Origin: Melittangium boletus DSM 14713
GTDB lineage: Bacteria > Myxococcota > Myxococcia > Myxococcales > Myxococcaceae
Direction: 5' to 3'
Assembly (NCBI RefSeq): GCF_002305855.1
Contig: NZ_CP022163.1
Span: forward strand, 8,995,765-9,059,764
DNA: 64,000 bases
In this document: in pieces, positions 15,545 through 24,096 of the stretch
Position numbering within the stretch: the first letter of the stretch is position 1
Layout: each line of letters begins with the position of its first letter
Notes under the pieces: model-generated
The model's input: only the letters and a program-made list of their open reading frames with translations
Database searches by the model: none
What the model was told of the DNA's origin: nothing
Position numbers and translations under genes: made by a program

Positions 15545-17196
15545 GCGGCGACCCGCTCCACCGCGTCGCGCACGGGCGCGGGGAGGCGCCGGTAGTCCGG
15601 ACCGATGTCCTCGGCGAAGTCCACCCGGTAGCCACTTGTGCGCTCGCGCAGCTCCGGCATCCAGGCCGTGTGCAGGGTGAAGGGCAGCCGGAAGCCCTCC
15701 GCCCCCAGGCGCGCCACCGGCCCCGCCGAGAGCCGGTTCGCGCGGAACAGCCACACCTCGGTGTCGTGCTCGCTCCACACGAGCGCCTGGAGCCACCCCT
15801 CGCCCCCGTCCCCGGGAATCCACGTGGGCGAGGACGCGATCCGCCCCTCGCCCAGCGAGTACCCATCCGTCACCCACATGCCCTCCAGGTCCACGCGCGC
15901 GAGCGCCGAGGGCTTGCGCTCGCGAGGCAGCCGCTCCACCGGGACGACGCGGTGCGGGTGTCCGCCATAGAGCCGCACCATGCGCTGGGTGAGGGCCCCG
16001 GGCTCGAAGCCCGAGTAGGCGAGCCAAGCGGCGCGCTGACGCGGGAGCGCGGAGGGCCGTTGATCCCTCGTGAACAAACCCAGGCCCCACAGCTCGGGGC
16101 TGAGCACCTGGGAGTGGGATTCCACCTCGCCGCCGTCCACGTGGATCACGTACCGGCCGAAGGGGTTGAGGTCCGCCTGCGTGAAGAGGCCGTACAGCTC
16201 CGGGTCCACGGGCTGGCCGGTGAAGTGGTTGAGATCCCCGGGCGCCACCACGGTGGGCAGCTCGATGGAGTTGGCGTGCGCGAGCCAGAGGGTGAGCCGT
16301 TCTCCATCGTCGTCGTAGTCCGCGAAGATGTGGGCGCCCTCCAGGGGGACGCGAATCACACGCGCCTCCACGTCCCGAGCCCCGTCCACGAGATCGCGTT
16401 TGCGCACGATGGCGATGTCCGTGTACGGGTTTTGAGGGAGCGTGCGAGGCAGGCCCCAGCGCTCGCCGGGCTCACGGGGGTAGACAGCGGAGTCGGTCCA
16501 CGCGAGGAACGAGCGCGTGGCGAGCACTTCATGGATGTACTGGGAGAACGGCGCGCCGCTCACATGCCAGCGCCGCACGGCCCCCTCCCCGTCCCAGCGG
16601 CATACCCAGGTGTCGAGCTCCTCGCGGGACAGCGAGGTGCCATGCAGCGGCATGCTCGTGGTGTTGGTGGTGTACAGGCGCGTCTCGAAGGGATCGAAGA
16701 AGGGATGCGCCGGGGTCATGACGAGCGGCTGGACGACGCCGGGCGCGGTGACCTTCCACTCGCGCAGGGCTCCCACGGAGGTGACGTAGGCGAGCGCGCG
16801 GGGATCGATCTCCACGGGCCGGCCCGCGTCGAAGGTGGCGAGCAGACGTCCGTCCTGGATGGGAATCAGGGCCGTGTTGGCGGCATTGGGCACGGGTCCG
16901 AAGAGCAGCGGGAAGCGGGGATCCTCGAAGAGCTGGGACGGAAGCTGGGAGAGGACTTGAAGGCCCTCGGTCATCACGAGCCCCGTGTGCCAGGTGAGGT
17001 GCCCGTCGACGGGCGTCAGGTCCAACCGGTGCACGGCGCCGGGCCCGAAGAAGAAGGGCTGGCCCGACAGGGGCGTGGGACCGATGACGAAGGTGTGGCC
17101 GGACAGACCCGCGGGCCAGCGCCCCTCGCGCACCTCGAGCCGCAGAGGGCCCGGCGGCAGACCGGGGGAGCGCATCATCGCACCGGGTACGGACAT
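15496..17196 (-). CDS. Carotenoid oxygenase (RPE65/CCD) family protein
   Basis: A 566-aa non-heme iron enzyme of the carotenoid/stilbene cleavage family, which splits a C=C bond with O2 into two carbonyls. The family fold is read from VIGPTPLSGQPFFFGPGAVH near the N-terminus and from His residues expected to bind iron, in TPAHPFFDP (about 175), FSQYIHEVLATRSFLAWTD (about 225) and EGAHIFADYDDD (about 295). I could not place the fourth His with certainty. The start at 17196 has an excellent GAGGAGAAGG ribosome site. Myxobacteria make carotenoids, so an apocarotenoid role is plausible, but no carotenoid synthesis gene is nearby. Confidence 0.8.
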   Translation of the reverse strand: MSVPGAMMRSPGLPPGPLRLEVREGRWPAGLSGHTFVIGPTPLSGQPFFFGPGAVHRLDLTPVDGHLTWHTGLVMTEGLQVLSQLPSQLFEDPRFPLLFGPVPNAANTALIPIQDGRLLATFDAGRPVEIDPRALAYVTSVGALREWKVTAPGVVQPLVMTPAHPFFDPFETRLYTTNTTSMPLHGTSLSREELDTWVCRWDGEGAVRRWHVSGAPFSQYIHEVLATRSFLAWTDSAVYPREPGERWGLPRTLPQNPYTDIAIVRKRDLVDGARDVEARVIRVPLEGAHIFADYDDDGERLTLWLAHANSIELPTVVAPGDLNHFTGQPVDPELYGLFTQADLNPFGRYVIHVDGGEVESHSQVLSPELWGLGLFTRDQRPSALPRQRAAWLAYSGFEPGALTQRMVRLYGGHPHRVVPVERLPRERKPSALARVDLEGMWVTDGYSLGEGRIASSPTWIPGDGGEGWLQALVWSEHDTEVWLFRANRLSAGPVARLGAEGFRLPFTLHTAWMPELRERTSGYRVDFAEDIGPDYRRLPAPVRDAVERVAAYRDVPTGSQRPVNRR

Positions 17197-17386
17197 GACC
17201 TTCTCCTCGGAGGGTTCAACCCATCATGTCCACGCCCCCTCTCGCATGAAGCACCGGGCCGCCCGCCCGTCTCCCGCTCATCCGGCGGAGTTCAATGTCC
17301 GCACATAGAACCCTACAGGACCTGTGCTCTCTATTGACCTGAGGAGTTGAATGTGTTTGGTTGTGTGGCACCCAGGGAGGGGCCAC

Positions 17387-18154
17387 GTGGCGGATGAAAA
17401 GCGCGGCAAGGGAGATGAAACGGGGCCGTTCGAACTCGGCCGGAGCTATGACGAGGTGGGTCCCGACCTCGGCCGCCTCCATGACGCGTGGCACGTGAAC
17501 ACGGGCAGGCCCGCCCTGCGGCTGTATCCCAGCGACCTCGTGGAATGGCGGCCCTCTGGGCGTTGGGAGGCGCTGTTCGTCTGTGAGCCCGCTCCCGAGG
17601 ACTCCTCCCCCGCTCCCATCACCCTCCTGGTGAACGGCGCACCCGTGTCAGTGCCCACGCCGGAGCTGGCGGATGTGCTCGTGATGATGTCCGCCGCGTT
17701 CACCCGCGTGGAGGACAACCCCCAGCTCCGCGCCCACCTGGCTTCGGGGCTGAACGCGTGGCCACCGCGACCCCTGAGCCCGCGACAGGCGCGAGGGCAC
17801 GTCGTCGCGGGCCTCGCCCTAGCACTGGGCGGCTGTCTGCTGACGCGCCCCCACTCGCCCCCTGTCCACGGGGACTCGTCCGAGAACCCCGCCCCACGGG
17901 AGGCACAGTCGCTGGTGTACCTGGGAAGCTCGGACACCCAGGCCATGCTCGGGTATCCGTTGCCCGAGAAGCCCTTCCGCAATCAGGCGGTGCCTCCCTG
18001 TCCACGCAGGAAGGTCATCGTGGAGATCAACGGCGGGTGCTGGGTGGAAATCGCGCAGAAGCCTCCTTGCGAGGAGGATCAGGCCGAATACCAGGGCAAG
18101 TGCTACCTACCCGGAGCGAAGCAACCCCCAGTGCCTCGCTCCGTCGATCCCTGA
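17387..18154 (+). CDS. Myxobacterial hypothetical protein (kinase-companion type)
   Basis: About 255 aa. Start chosen at GTG 17387 because of GGGAGGGG just upstream; an ATG at 17351 is the alternative. Residues about 1-130 are soluble; a hydrophobic stretch follows (GHVVAGLALALGGCLLT), then a Pro-rich linker and a Cys-containing C-terminus (EINGGCWVEIAQKPPCEEDQ, AEYQGKCYLP). From memory, proteins with this C-terminus often sit directly after serine/threonine kinase genes in myxobacteria. Here no kinase is adjacent, so this looks like an orphan. An inner-membrane protein with an outside Cys-bonded domain is inferred. Confidence 0.6.
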   Translation: MADEKRGKGDETGPFELGRSYDEVGPDLGRLHDAWHVNTGRPALRLYPSDLVEWRPSGRWEALFVCEPAPEDSSPAPITLLVNGAPVSVPTPELADVLVMMSAAFTRVEDNPQLRAHLASGLNAWPPRPLSPRQARGHVVAGLALALGGCLLTRPHSPPVHGDSSENPAPREAQSLVYLGSSDTQAMLGYPLPEKPFRNQAVPPCPRRKVIVEINGGCWVEIAQKPPCEEDQAEYQGKCYLPGAKQPPVPRSVDP

Positions 18155-18173
18155 CGCGTCCGCGCTGATTGGG

Positions 18174-18989
18174 TCACGGTTTGCGGCCCCAAGCCTGGAA
18201 GAAAAGGTGCGAAACCACCAGCGTATTGGAGTCGTCGAGATGGCGCCGCAGGTCTTGCATGAGCGCGCTCAGCTCTCCCTCCTTGACGAAACCTTCCCTG
18301 ATGACCATGTCGCGGATGTTCTGGATGAAGTCGAGGAAGATGCTCCGGCGGTGATGTCCATGCGGGTAGACGTGGATCACTGGATTCACTTGAAGCTCCA
18401 CGATCCCGGCGTCACGCAGCATCCGGTGGGTTCTCCTCCCGACGAACAGGTCGACGCCCTTTGCACGAGAGTATGCCTGGAAAATCTCGAACAGACGGTC
18501 CCAGGCGGGGCAAGGTGGGTCGCACATATGCGAGAGGTAGTCCGCCTCATGGCTCGCAATGACACCTCCTGGACGCAGCAACGAGACCATCTCTTCGACG
18601 ACTTGTTCCGGCTCGGGGATGTTAACGAGCACCAACCGGGAGAACACCACGTCGAACGACTCTCTCGGCAGGTGGGTGGCCTTCGCGTCCCCTTGCACGA
18701 CCTCGACATTGGCGAGCTGTCGCCCCGCCACGAACTCGCGGGTCGACGCGACGAATTCCTTGCTCTTATCCAGCCCGACCACGGTCCCGCGCGGCCCCAC
18801 ACGCTCGGAAAGCAAATCGAGCACCCCACCCTGCGGCCCGCAGCCGATATCGATCGCCCTCGCGCCAGGGCGAATCTGGAGTTGATCAAGCAACCACCGG
18901 GCCTCACCCGCGAGTTCCTGGACCTGCTTGCGGAGACGCTCTTCCTCCGTCTGGCCGCGCCCCAAAAGATAGACGTCGGATTCTATCAT
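18174..18989 (-). CDS. Class I SAM-dependent methyltransferase
   Basis: A 271-aa UbiE/Methyltransf_11-type enzyme. Motif I is AIDIGCGPQGGVLDLLSE (residues about 45-60), the acidic strand-2 residue is in VVGLDKSKEF, the post-I motif is VVQGDAKATHLP, followed by FDVVFSRLVLVNIPEPEQVV and LRPGGVIASHEAD. The C-terminal part (RTHRMLRDAGIVELQVNPVI) fits small-molecule methyltransferases. The gene lies 75 bp downstream of an EF-hand protein gene on the same strand; both are somewhat less GC-biased than their neighbours. Substrate unknown. Confidence 0.85.
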   Translation of the reverse strand: MIESDVYLLGRGQTEEERLRKQVQELAGEARWLLDQLQIRPGARAIDIGCGPQGGVLDLLSERVGPRGTVVGLDKSKEFVASTREFVAGRQLANVEVVQGDAKATHLPRESFDVVFSRLVLVNIPEPEQVVEEMVSLLRPGGVIASHEADYLSHMCDPPCPAWDRLFEIFQAYSRAKGVDLFVGRRTHRMLRDAGIVELQVNPVIHVYPHGHHRRSIFLDFIQNIRDMVIREGFVKEGELSALMQDLRRHLDDSNTLVVSHLFFQAWGRKP

Positions 18990-19064
18990 TCCGCCAAGAC
19001 CAATCGTCCCAGAGCCGCCATGATCGCGGAGATCACCGTAGCCGCTCGACGGTGACCGACGAGG

Positions 19065-19628
19065 TCACGAATCGAGCGGGCCGAGCAACCAGTAGCCGGG
19101 TGAGTCGGGCGATTCATCGAAGTAAAAACCGCGAATGCTCTCGACCAGCTCACTGCCGGTGATGAAGCCATCGTTGTCCTTGTCGATGCGGTGGAACCCC
19201 TCTCGAGCAACGTGCTCGGGCACGTGCATCAACGAGCCCATCCAACGGATCTCCTCGGAGACGGTGAGCTTCCCGTCGCGATCCTGATCCGCGATATCCA
19301 TGACCGCGTTGATGTAGGGGACGTAGCCATCATTGAACGATTCGGCGGTCTCGAGCAGGCCCGCCGCGAACGCAGCTTTGTACTCGGCCAAGCTGATACG
19401 TCCGTCTGTATCGAGATCGGCGACCTTCCGCAGGTGCTCCCACAAACCCAAGCTGATCTCGACGAGCTTTTGCCGGGCGGGAGATTCGGGCCCGTGGCCG
19501 AACTCTTCGGCCATGCGCACGGCCGAGATCTCGAAATCACGGCGCTCCAGGAAGCCATTTTGATCGTTGTCGTGGGCGCGAAAGCGCCGAGCGAGCCTGC
19601 GCTCGAGAAAATCGGACAATTTAAACAT
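19065..19628 (-). CDS. EF-hand calcium-binding protein (calerythrin-like)
   Basis: A 187-aa protein with four EF-hand loops: DNDQNGFLERRDF (about 20), DLDTDGRISLAEY (about 72), DQDRDGKLTVSEE (about 116) and DKDNDGFITGSEL (about 150). All have the acidic positions 1, 3, 5 and 12 needed for calcium. Length and spacing match bacterial calerythrin-type sarcoplasmic Ca-binding proteins. There is no signal peptide, so cytoplasmic Ca buffering or sensing is likely. It lies upstream of the methyltransferase at 18174 and may be co-transcribed with it. Confidence 0.88.
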   Translation of the reverse strand: MFKLSDFLERRLARRFRAHDNDQNGFLERRDFEISAVRMAEEFGHGPESPARQKLVEISLGLWEHLRKVADLDTDGRISLAEYKAAFAAGLLETAESFNDGYVPYINAVMDIADQDRDGKLTVSEEIRWMGSLMHVPEHVAREGFHRIDKDNDGFITGSELVESIRGFYFDESPDSPGYWLLGPLDS

Positions 19629-19643
19629 ACCACAATCCGTACC

Positions 19644-19871
19644 ATGGCGGTGAATAAGGTGTCAACGGACAGAAATGCTCGACGCGCCTCGTCTGTGCCA
19701 ACTGTTTTTGGCGCACCGGACTCGTTGGTGGACGAGCTCAAATCCTACAAGGCTGACGAAGATATCGAGCAGATTATCTCTGCGACTCCAGCGTCAAGTG
19801 CTTCACTGCGGCTCGGGCACCACCACCCTCTCCGTTTGTCGTGTTGCGAAGAAGCCAGCCCGTCCGTATGA
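19644..19871 (+). CDS. Possible small protein, unrecognised
   Basis: A 75-codon ATG frame in the 273-bp gap before the DsbA gene. Residues about 22-47 look like a genuine acidic amphipathic helix (FGAPDSLVDELKSYKADEDI), followed by a Ser/His/Cys-containing tail (SLRLGHHHPLRLSCC). Codon use is not GC3-rich and no ribosome site is visible. It may be a small peptide gene, a broken gene or chance. A precursor-peptide reading is speculation. Confidence 0.25.
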   Translation: MAVNKVSTDRNARRASSVPTVFGAPDSLVDELKSYKADEDIEQIISATPASSASLRLGHHHPLRLSCCEEASPSV

Positions 19872-19901
19872 GCACCCGACGTTGACCCTGGGAGCCCCCG
19901 A

Positions 19902-20534
19902 ATGAACTCCGTGAAGATCGACATTTTCTCCGACGTCGTCTGCCCGTGGTGCCTCATCGGCACCGAGCGGCTCGTGAAGGTCCTGGACGCGATGGGCCTG
20001 CGCGAGACGGCTCGCGTGCGGTACCACGCGTTCATGCTGCGGCCCGACGCCCCCGAGGCCGGCACCAACCTGCGCGAGGAGCTGCGGGCGAAGTACGGCG
20101 CGGATCCCCAGGCCATGTTCGCCCGGGTCGAGGCCGCCGCCCGCGAGAGCGGCATCGCGCTCGATCTGTCCCGTCAGACCATGAGCTACCCCACCCCGCG
20201 CGCCCACACGCTGCTGCGCCACGCCTTCGCCAAGGGCACTCAGGAGGCCCTGGCCCGGGCGCTCTTCCAGGCGCACTTCCACGACGCCCAGAACATCTCC
20301 GATCCGGACGTGTTGCGGCGGCTCGCGGGCGCGCACGGCTTCACCGACGAGGAGACGCTGCGGCTGATCCAGGATCCGGCGGAGTTGGAGATCACCCGGA
20401 GCGACGCGGAGGAGGCCCGGCAACAGGGCATCCAGGGCGTGCCGTTCTTCATCTTCAATGACCGCCTCGCCCTGTCGGGCGCCCAGCCCGAGGGCGTGTT
20501 CCGCGAGGCCCTGCAGCAAGCGCTCCAGGGATAA
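19902..20534 (+). CDS. DsbA-family (FrnE-like) oxidoreductase
   Basis: A 210-aa thioredoxin-fold protein of the FrnE/2-hydroxychromene-2-carboxylate isomerase branch. The N-terminal strand KIDIFSDVVCPWCLIGTERL contains the CPWC active site. The helical insert (SYPTPRAHTLLRHAFAKGTQ) and the closing QQGIQGVPFFIFNDRLALSG with cis-Pro are typical. There is no signal peptide, so it is a cytoplasmic dithiol-disulfide oxidoreductase. A GGGAGC sequence precedes the ATG. The next gene starts about 130 bp downstream on the same strand. Confidence 0.9.
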   Translation: MNSVKIDIFSDVVCPWCLIGTERLVKVLDAMGLRETARVRYHAFMLRPDAPEAGTNLREELRAKYGADPQAMFARVEAAARESGIALDLSRQTMSYPTPRAHTLLRHAFAKGTQEALARALFQAHFHDAQNISDPDVLRRLAGAHGFTDEETLRLIQDPAELEITRSDAEEARQQGIQGVPFFIFNDRLALSGAQPEGVFREALQQALQG

Positions 20535-20665
20535 GGAGCAATCGCCGCCCCTCGGAGGGCATGCGGCCGGCCTTGCCCACGCGGACCGGTGCTCATCCGG
20601 TGGCTACCTTCGCTCGCACCACCGGACGATGCCCCGCGCACGTCCGGACACGAGGGGGCGCACGG

Positions 20666-21532
20666 ATGAACGAGCTGGGTCGCAAGGCGGCGGAACTCAA
20701 GCAGCGAGGCGATCAGCTCGGGGAGAAGGCCCTGCGCCATCCGTGGATGGTGCGGCTCGCCCGCCTGGGCTACCTGGCCAAGGGCGTGGTGTACGCCGTG
20801 GTGGGGGTGCTGGCGCTCCAGGTCGCCTTCGGTCAAGGCGGAGAGATGACGGACACGCGGGGCGCACTGGCCTCGCTGGCGGGCGAGACGTGGGGCGCGG
20901 TGCTGTTGACGGTGCTCGCCGTGGGGTTGACGGGCTACGTGCTCTGGCGCGGCGTGCAGGCGTGGATGGATCCCGACGGCAAGGGCACGAGTGCCAAGGG
21001 GCTGGTCATCCGCGCGGGGTACCTGGTGAGCGCGGGCATTCACGCCTCACTCGCGGTGGCGGCCCTCCGGCTGGCGCTGGGCGCGGGCGGCGTGGGGAAG
21101 CACGGCGACCAGAGCGCCCAGTCCTGGACGGCCCGGCTGTTGTCGGAGCCCTTCGGTCAGGCGCTCGTGGCGGTCGTGGGTCTCGTCATCGCCGGCATCG
21201 GTGCGTGGCAGATCCACAAGGCCTGGACGGAGAAGTTCCGCGACAAGCTGCGGCTCCAGGAGTTGGACGCCCGGCACGCGGCGTGGGCGATGCACGTGTG
21301 CAAGGGCGGCATCATCGCCCGGGGCGCCGTCTTCGTGATGATGGGCGGGTTCTTCCTCCTGGCGGCGCTGCACTCCAACCCGAGGGAGGCACGGGGCTTG
21401 GACGGAGCCCTGGCGGCGCTCGCGGAGCAGCCCTTCGGCACGCTGCTGCTGGCGCTCGCGGCGGCGGGACTCGTGGCCTACGCGGTCTACATGGCCGTCG
21501 TGTCCCGCTACCGGAGGTTCCTCGGGGCGTGA
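20666..21532 (+). CDS. DUF1206 membrane protein
   Basis: A 288-aa inner-membrane protein with the three repeated two-helix units of DUF1206, each beginning with a Gly-rich amphipathic start (LARLGYLAKGVVYAVVGVLA, VIRAGYLVSAGIHASLAVAA, VCKGGIIARGAVFVMMGGFF). Function unknown. The start at 20666 has GAGGGGG upstream and removes an improbable N-terminal extension. The stop overlaps the GTG of the next gene. The last 42 bp of the gene are duplicated imperfectly at 22028-22070. Confidence 0.85.
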   Translation: MNELGRKAAELKQRGDQLGEKALRHPWMVRLARLGYLAKGVVYAVVGVLALQVAFGQGGEMTDTRGALASLAGETWGAVLLTVLAVGLTGYVLWRGVQAWMDPDGKGTSAKGLVIRAGYLVSAGIHASLAVAALRLALGAGGVGKHGDQSAQSWTARLLSEPFGQALVAVVGLVIAGIGAWQIHKAWTEKFRDKLRLQELDARHAAWAMHVCKGGIIARGAVFVMMGGFFLLAALHSNPREARGLDGALAALAEQPFGTLLLALAAAGLVAYAVYMAVVSRYRRFLGA

Positions 21533-21533
21533 G
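21491..21533 (+). repeat. Copy 1 of a 43-bp imperfect direct repeat
   Basis: The 3' end of the DUF1206 gene. It matches 22028-22070 at 39 of 43 positions by eye. The two copies bracket the 162-aa gene. Confidence 0.75.
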
Positions 21534-22017
21534 CACGTCCCTAAGCCCGGAGCGCGCACCGACATTCGGCCGTGAGATCGATCTTCTCTTCTTGAGGTTG
21601 ATCGAGGCCGATGCGCCCTACGAGGACTACAAACGCGAACTCCTCAAGTTGGAGAAGAGGTGGTCTCGGAAAGCGAAGACCCCCGTCCAGCTCCTCGCGG
21701 TGCGGCAAATCATCGCGAAGACCCTCCTCACCCAAGCCTTCGGTTTCAGCATGCCGTGGAAGGAGTTTGGTCGGTGGCTTCGCCGTCTCCAGCGGTTCGG
21801 CTTCCGCGATCTGGGGATGCGCGTTCACGTCGCCTGTCTCTACGTGCAGTCCCTTCACCTCTTTCCGCGTCAAGCCCGTGAGGCGTGGGAGATGTTGGAT
21901 GACGCGGAGCGAAGAGCACTTCGGCTTCGCGGCGATCGTCCCCTGAGGCAGGAGCATCTGGAGTCGATCGCGCACGCGAAGAAGGTGGCCCAAGTACCGA
22001 GCCCTCTTCCTCGGTGA
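21529..22017 (+). CDS. Hypothetical protein inserted behind DUF1206
   Basis: A 162-aa protein starting at GTG 21529, overlapping the DUF1206 stop (GTGA arrangement), so probably translationally coupled. It is helical, basic and Leu/Arg-rich (REIDLLFLRLIEADAPYEDY, KRELLKLEKRWSRK, FGRWLRRLQRFGFRDLGMRV, AREAWEMLDDAERRALRLRG), with no signal or membrane segment. Not recognised. It is flanked by two 43-bp imperfect direct repeats and is less GC-biased than the DUF1206 gene, which suggests insertion. The next gene downstream is the Imm11-like immunity gene on the opposite strand. Confidence 0.6.
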   Translation: MSTSLSPERAPTFGREIDLLFLRLIEADAPYEDYKRELLKLEKRWSRKAKTPVQLLAVRQIIAKTLLTQAFGFSMPWKEFGRWLRRLQRFGFRDLGMRVHVACLYVQSLHLFPRQAREAWEMLDDAERRALRLRGDRPLRQEHLESIAHAKKVAQVPSPLPR

Positions 22018-22027
22018 AAACACCAAC

Positions 22028-22070
22028 ATAGCCGTCGTGTCCCGCGACCAGAGGTTCCTCGGGGCGAGAG
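22028..22070 (+). repeat. Copy 2 of the 43-bp imperfect direct repeat
   Basis: A degenerate copy of 21491-21533 lying after the 162-aa gene and ending 3 bp before the stop of the convergent Imm11-like gene. Copy 2 has lost the ATG and the stop codon of copy 1. Confidence 0.75.
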
Positions 22071-22072
22071 CG

Positions 22073-22645
22073 CTACACGTCCTTGAACTTCACCCCGCTG
22101 GTTCCGATGCGCTCCAGGGCCTTCTTGATCTCCTCCGAGACGAGGAGGACCACCATCCAACCCCAGGGCCGGAACACCTTGGCGTCACCCATCTTCGAGG
22201 GCTCGACACGCAGGCCATGCACGGCCCGGTACTTGCCGGTTTTCTCCGGGCGCCCATCCTCTGGCTTCCAGTACCGCACCTCCGCGGATGCCTCGTCGTC
22301 GATGCACTTCACGACACGGGTGACGTTGAGGATGAAGTACCCCTCGGGGTGACCTTCAACAGCCACGGGGATGAGCTGCACATCGTTGGGCGCGAGTTCG
22401 GCCAGAAGCATGGCCACCTTCGCATGAACGACGGGAGTGACCCCGACTCCCGCCAGGGAGAAATCCAGCGGCCTGCCCTGCCGGTCGATGGGGATCTTGA
22501 GACGCCCTTCAACGGAAACAGGAACTCCTTTCCGGAACATCCAGGGGTTGTCCACCTCCTGGCCTGATGGCCCGACAGGGTCGCCCAACTCCCAGCGCTC
22601 GGGGATGGATACATCATCGAACAGGTCGAAGTACCGCACCGGCAT
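22073..22645 (-). CDS. Imm11-like immunity protein
   Basis: A 190-aa cytosolic protein of the Imm11/DUF1629 type (MPVRYFDLFDDVSIPERWEL at the start, GWMVVLLVSEEIKKALERIG at the end), paired with the upstream toxin. The ATG at 22645 is preferred over a GTG at 22654 because it has AGGTG upstream and gives the same 15-bp gap after the toxin stop as in the second cassette (36526/36542). It should neutralise the nuclease tip of its own toxin. The closest relative in the window is the protein at 35963-36526, clearly homologous but divergent, so cross-protection is not assured. Confidence 0.8.
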   Translation of the reverse strand: MPVRYFDLFDDVSIPERWELGDPVGPSGQEVDNPWMFRKGVPVSVEGRLKIPIDRQGRPLDFSLAGVGVTPVVHAKVAMLLAELAPNDVQLIPVAVEGHPEGYFILNVTRVVKCIDDEASAEVRYWKPEDGRPEKTGKYRAVHGLRVEPSKMGDAKVFRPWGWMVVLLVSEEIKKALERIGTSGVKFKDV

Positions 22646-22660
22646 GGAAGGCACCTGGCG

Positions 22661-24013
22661 TCATGGAGTTCGAGTGACCAGCTTGTTGAGGCGAGAACCC
22701 TCAGCGGCGATGTCCTGCGCCAGCTGCTTGAGTTCCGCAGTGAGCGCCTCACGACACTGCCTCATGCCGCTACAGTCTTCCACCGCATCGTTCAACCGTC
22801 GGTAGACCTCCTGATGGTACTCCTCGGGATGGGGACCCTTGTGTCCCTTGACGCGCACCTTGTTGGCGGTGTCGTCCAGTGACATACCTGCCCGGTCGAA
22901 GAGCCTCTTGAATCTGGGAGTCCATGGACCGCCGCTGTGAGTGGCTTCGGTCCACTTGTCGGTGGCGATGTGGTGCTCAGGCCCATCCGCATCCACTGGA
23001 CTGGAAACCGCGCCGCGCACGATCTGGGCCGTCGAGGCGACCGCATTAGGAGCGAGGGCAATGGTGACCGCGTCAGCGGTCACGGTCACGGCTTCCACCT
23101 GCGCTACTTCCGTCAGGTGGATTCCCGCTTGTGCCCCCGCCACCACTGACGCCTGTGCCGAGCCTGGCAGTGTGGGCACCTTGGCCGAAAAACTGGAGGC
23201 CGTCTGGCCAATGGCCGCGGTGAGCAGCAGGGCGAACGCTCGCGCCGCGTTCTTCCCCATCACCTTGCCGTACCTCTCGCCGGCCACTCGGAGTTCCGAG
23301 AAGGACGTGGCGAGGTCCGCGACCTCCACCAGCCGCCTCCAGCCTTGGATGAGCGTCCAGAACGTGTCCACCCCGACGTAGCAGATGAAACTGGCCGTCA
23401 CGACGCTCGCCAGCCCCTTGGAGAACACGGGTTCCGGAGCCATCCACATCGCGGCGTAGAGGGTCATTGTCCAAAGAATGGACGCCTTGATGACCTCGGG
23501 ATCGGCCATGTCCTTGAATGCTTCCATCATCTCGGGGAGGACTGCGTCGAGAGCGAAGGACATGGCGAGGGCGTAGCGGCCATCCCCGGTGAGGACAGGG
23601 CTCTCCAGCAGCGCCCTGCGGCAATCTCCCGGCTTCCGAATGGCCGCGCAGAACCGCAGGTATTCCTGGGTCACGCGTATATCCACCCCGGCCCACTGCG
23701 AAGCCTGATGCGGCCCGTCCAGGGGAACGACACCTTGGCGCTGGGTGTACCCGTACCAGCCACTGCGCGGTGGAACGTTGAACAACTCCCGCGCGGCCCT
23801 CTCGGGATTGGAGGAGGGACTCGTCCGCCGGACCTCCTTTACGATGGCCTCCGAGAACTCATCCGCACCCAATTCCACCGGCTTGGTTTCGTCTGTACGG
23901 GGGATATGGATGATGGATTGGTCCTGGCCCAGGTCGACGCGCACGACGCGCGTGGCACCACACGCTGACAGCAAAGCCAACAGCAGGAGCGCACCAGTCA
24001 ACCGAGGTGCCAT
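22661..24013 (-). CDS. SitA-like polymorphic toxin lipoprotein, AHH nuclease tip
   Basis: A 450-aa lipoprotein (signal LTGALLLLALLSAC, lipobox Cys at 18). The N-terminal 130 residues are soluble, with Cys-containing VTQEYLRFCAAIRKPGDC. A hydrophobic region about 170-300 contains likely membrane-crossing helices (ASILWTMTLYAAMWM, FICYVGVDTFWTLI). The C-terminal 110 residues carry EHHIATDKWTEAT and GHKGPHPEEYHQEVYRR, an AHH/HNH-endonuclease-VII-like signature. The body plan matches SitA toxins, which myxobacteria pass between kin by outer-membrane exchange. The immunity gene follows after 15 bp. The ribosome site GGAGGG is clear. A nuclease action in the recipient is inferred from the motif. 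Confidence 0.8.
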   Translation of the reverse strand: MAPRLTGALLLLALLSACGATRVVRVDLGQDQSIIHIPRTDETKPVELGADEFSEAIVKEVRRTSPSSNPERAARELFNVPPRSGWYGYTQRQGVVPLDGPHQASQWAGVDIRVTQEYLRFCAAIRKPGDCRRALLESPVLTGDGRYALAMSFALDAVLPEMMEAFKDMADPEVIKASILWTMTLYAAMWMAPEPVFSKGLASVVTASFICYVGVDTFWTLIQGWRRLVEVADLATSFSELRVAGERYGKVMGKNAARAFALLLTAAIGQTASSFSAKVPTLPGSAQASVVAGAQAGIHLTEVAQVEAVTVTADAVTIALAPNAVASTAQIVRGAVSSPVDADGPEHHIATDKWTEATHSGGPWTPRFKRLFDRAGMSLDDTANKVRVKGHKGPHPEEYHQEVYRRLNDAVEDCSGMRQCREALTAELKQLAQDIAAEGSRLNKLVTRTP

Positions 24014-24096
24014 GAGACGCCCTCCAGATCCATGAGGGCGCCAGCCTACAGGATGGTCTCCCCTGAGACGATGACGCCCCAGGTCCCATCCACAGC

